Positions 62,615-64,000 of a DNA stretch of 64,000 nucleotides are shown here, piece by piece. The translations under genes were made by a program, and so were the position numbers. The first letter of the stretch is position 1; every line of letters starts with the position of its first letter. The notes beneath the pieces were generated by a model that worked only from the letters and a program-made list of their open reading frames with translations, had not been told where the DNA came from and ran no database searches. Source of the stretch: Methylobacterium aquaticum. GTDB lineage: Bacteria; Pseudomonadota; Alphaproteobacteria; Rhizobiales; Beijerinckiaceae. Location: positions 1 through 64,000 of the forward strand of contig NZ_LABX01000112.1 in assembly GCF_001043915.1 (NCBI RefSeq), read 5' to 3'.

Positions 62615-64000
62615 TCATCCGACCCGCGACAGCGCGCCTTCGGAGGGGTTGCCGGCCCGCACGGCCGCCAGCAGCCCGTCGCTCCGGGCGCGCCATGCCG
62701 CCATCGCCCGCGCCTTCACCGGGCCGAAGCCGCGGATCTCCTCGGGGGCGGCCAGGAGGTCGCGCAGCGCGGACGGGTCTGCCCGGCCAACGAGGGCCAG
62801 GGCTTCGTCGATCTGCGCCTCGTAGGCCGCCAGCACCGCCCGCTCCTCCCGCCGCTCGGCGATCAGCCGCAGCGGGTCGAGGCGCCGCCCGCGCAAGCCC
62901 TTGAGGGCGGCAATCCCGCGCAACACCGGCAGCAGCCAGGGCCCGAAGGCGATCTTGCGCGGCTCGGTTTCGCCGGGCCGCGTCCGGGCGAGGACGGGCG
63001 GCGCGAGGTGGAAGGTCGGCCGCAATGTGACCGGACCTTTGCCGGGGGCATTGCCGGGGCCTTGGCCGGGACCTTGACCTTCGAACTCCTCGGCGAGGCG
63101 GGCCAGGAAGGCCGGATCGGACTGGAGCCGCGCCACCTCGTACTCGTCCTTGATCGCCATCAGTTTGAACAGGGAGCGGGCGACCGCCTCGGCCAGGACC
63201 TCGCCGCCCCGCGCCCGCACCGAGGCGACCCGGTCGCGGTAGCGGGCGGCATAAGCCGCATCCTGGTAGGCGGTGAGATACGCGGCCCGACGCGCCACGA
63301 CGCTGTCGAGGTCCTGCGCCGGGCCGGCCTCCGGGGCGAGATGCGAGGCGACGAAGGCTGGATCGGCGGCCAGCAGCCGGCCCCAGGCGAGCGCCAGGCG
63401 GTTGCCCGCCACCGCGACGCCGTTCAACGCCACCGCCTGGTCGAGGGCCTCGCGCGAGACCGGCACGAGCCCGCATTGCCAGGCAAAGCCGAGGAGCAGC
63501 ACGTTGGCGGTCTGCGCATCGCCGATCAGGCGGACGGCCATCGCCTGCGCGTCGAGGCTGCGCAAAGCCCCGGCACGGACCCGGCGGGCGATCAGGCTTT
63601 CCAGCATCCGCGTGTCGATGCGGGCTGTCGGGTCGCGCAAGGTGGCGCCGGTCGGGATCTCGTGGGTGTTGGCGACGATCCGGGTTCGCGCAGGGTCGAT
63701 CACCGCCGCCGCGTCGGGGCTTGCCGCCACCACCAGGTCGCAGGCGAGCACGGCGTCGGCCCGGCCGCGGTCGATCCGCACCTGGTGCAGGGCCGCCGGC
63801 TCCGCGGCAAGCCGCACGTAAGAGAGCACCGGCCCGCCCTTCTGGGCAAAGCCCATGAAGTCGAGCACGCTGGCGCCGCGTCCCTCGAGATGGGCCGCCA
63901 TGGTGACGAGGGCCCCCACCGTCACCACGCCGGTTCCGCCGACGCCCGCGACCAGGATCTCGTAGGGGGCCGGCCCGAGCGCGGTGTCGGGCTCGGGCAG
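62615..64000 (-). CDS. Indolepyruvate ferredoxin oxidoreductase, fused large form, C-terminal part (5' end outside window)
   Basis: The minus-strand frame is open from the window edge to the stop at 62615 (461 residues). It contains the gamma/IorB-like domain of the fused enzyme: PYEILVAGVGGTGVVTVGAL and LDFMGFAQKGGPVLSY. Then come IARRVRAGALRSLDAQAMAVRLIGDAQTANVLLLGFAW (about residues 150-190) and the C-terminal helical domain with KFGPWLLPVL-like sequence (KIAFGPWLLPVLRGI). The enzyme oxidatively decarboxylates aryl pyruvates to acyl-CoA. The thiamine-binding and ferredoxin parts lie beyond the window. Confidence 0.92.
   Translation of the reverse strand: MPEPDTALGPAPYEILVAGVGGTGVVTVGALVTMAAHLEGRGASVLDFMGFAQKGGPVLSYVRLAAEPAALHQVRIDRGRADAVLACDLVVAASPDAAAVIDPARTRIVANTHEIPTGATLRDPTARIDTRMLESLIARRVRAGALRSLDAQAMAVRLIGDAQTANVLLLGFAWQCGLVPVSREALDQAVALNGVAVAGNRLALAWGRLLAADPAFVASHLAPEAGPAQDLDSVVARRAAYLTAYQDAAYAARYRDRVASVRARGGEVLAEAVARSLFKLMAIKDEYEVARLQSDPAFLARLAEEFEGQGPGQGPGNAPGKGPVTLRPTFHLAPPVLARTRPGETEPRKIAFGPWLLPVLRGIAALKGLRGRRLDPLRLIAERREERAVLAAYEAQIDEALALVGRADPSALRDLLAAPEEIRGFGPVKARAMAAWRARSDGLLAAVRAGNPSEGALSRVG

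Overview
The window is GC-rich alphaproteobacterial chromosome. It carries ChpT and CtrA, flagellar FliI/FliJ, phasins, an EipA-like (DUF1134) protein, a DUF2852 protein, an aerobic-type cobalamin gene set and a Uma2 remnant. Together these suggest a Methylobacteriaceae (Methylobacterium-like) genome; that placement is inferred from gene content, not from a database search. I saw no tRNA, rRNA, IS element, phage or CRISPR array. Nearly all of the sequence is dense core-type coding DNA, so the unusual features lie mostly between genes.

Layout. 1-1694: 3'-truncated secreted PAP2 acid phosphatase with an autotransporter-like repeat region. 2029-2454: DUF2852 protein behind a perfect inverted repeat. 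2613-5851: three-gene uracil catabolism (URC) cluster (GTP-cyclohydrolase-II-like, DUF1688, uracil phosphoribosyltransferase), then a quinone oxidoreductase and two small membrane proteins. 8156-12694 (minus): 3-hydroxybutyryl-CoA dehydrogenase, etfA, etfB, PduO-type cobalamin adenosyltransferase, a PagL-like protein and a twin-TM protein. 12944-17685 (minus): a large TIGR02302 membrane protein, a small protein, lysA and an LptM-like lipoprotein. 17997-23849: hybrid histidine kinase preceded by a perfect CtrA box, secreted and envelope proteins including EipA, and CysQ.

24038-34663 is a regulatory and motility block: chpT, then cheA-cheW-cheY-cheB-cheR, then divergent ctrA and fliI-fliJ. The CckA-ChpT-CtrA relay components therefore flank a chemotaxis operon and abut flagellar export genes. 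34827-43922: an acetyltransferase, a hydrolase, a YbhN-like membrane protein coupled to a methyltransferase, small secreted proteins, two phasins (one with a GQNFE repeat tract) and a CoA-ester lyase.

44065-58378 is the cobalamin region. A B12 riboswitch reads leftward into cbtB-cbtA-DUF1636-cobW-(Uma2 remnant)-cobN-cobG-cobH-cobI-cobJ. cobK lies in the opposite orientation, then cobL-cobE-cobM. cobU and cobO are divergent on the right. Most of these genes overlap by 1-4 bases, implying translational coupling. After this come a prephenate dehydrogenase with a possible Tyr-Tyr leader, a CelD-type acetyltransferase divergent from a polysaccharide deacetylase, two small envelope proteins, and the 5'-truncated C-terminal part of indolepyruvate ferredoxin oxidoreductase.

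The least explained signal is a family of about 100-150 bp intergenic elements, four copies in this window (12740, 28655, 34678, 39443). They share a mosaic core and end in a GATGC-n4-GCATC hairpin; one copy contains a 17-bp triplication. Other points worth checking are a 26-bp tandem palindromic repeat, a long inverted repeat that occludes a ribosome binding site, and the CtrA box.
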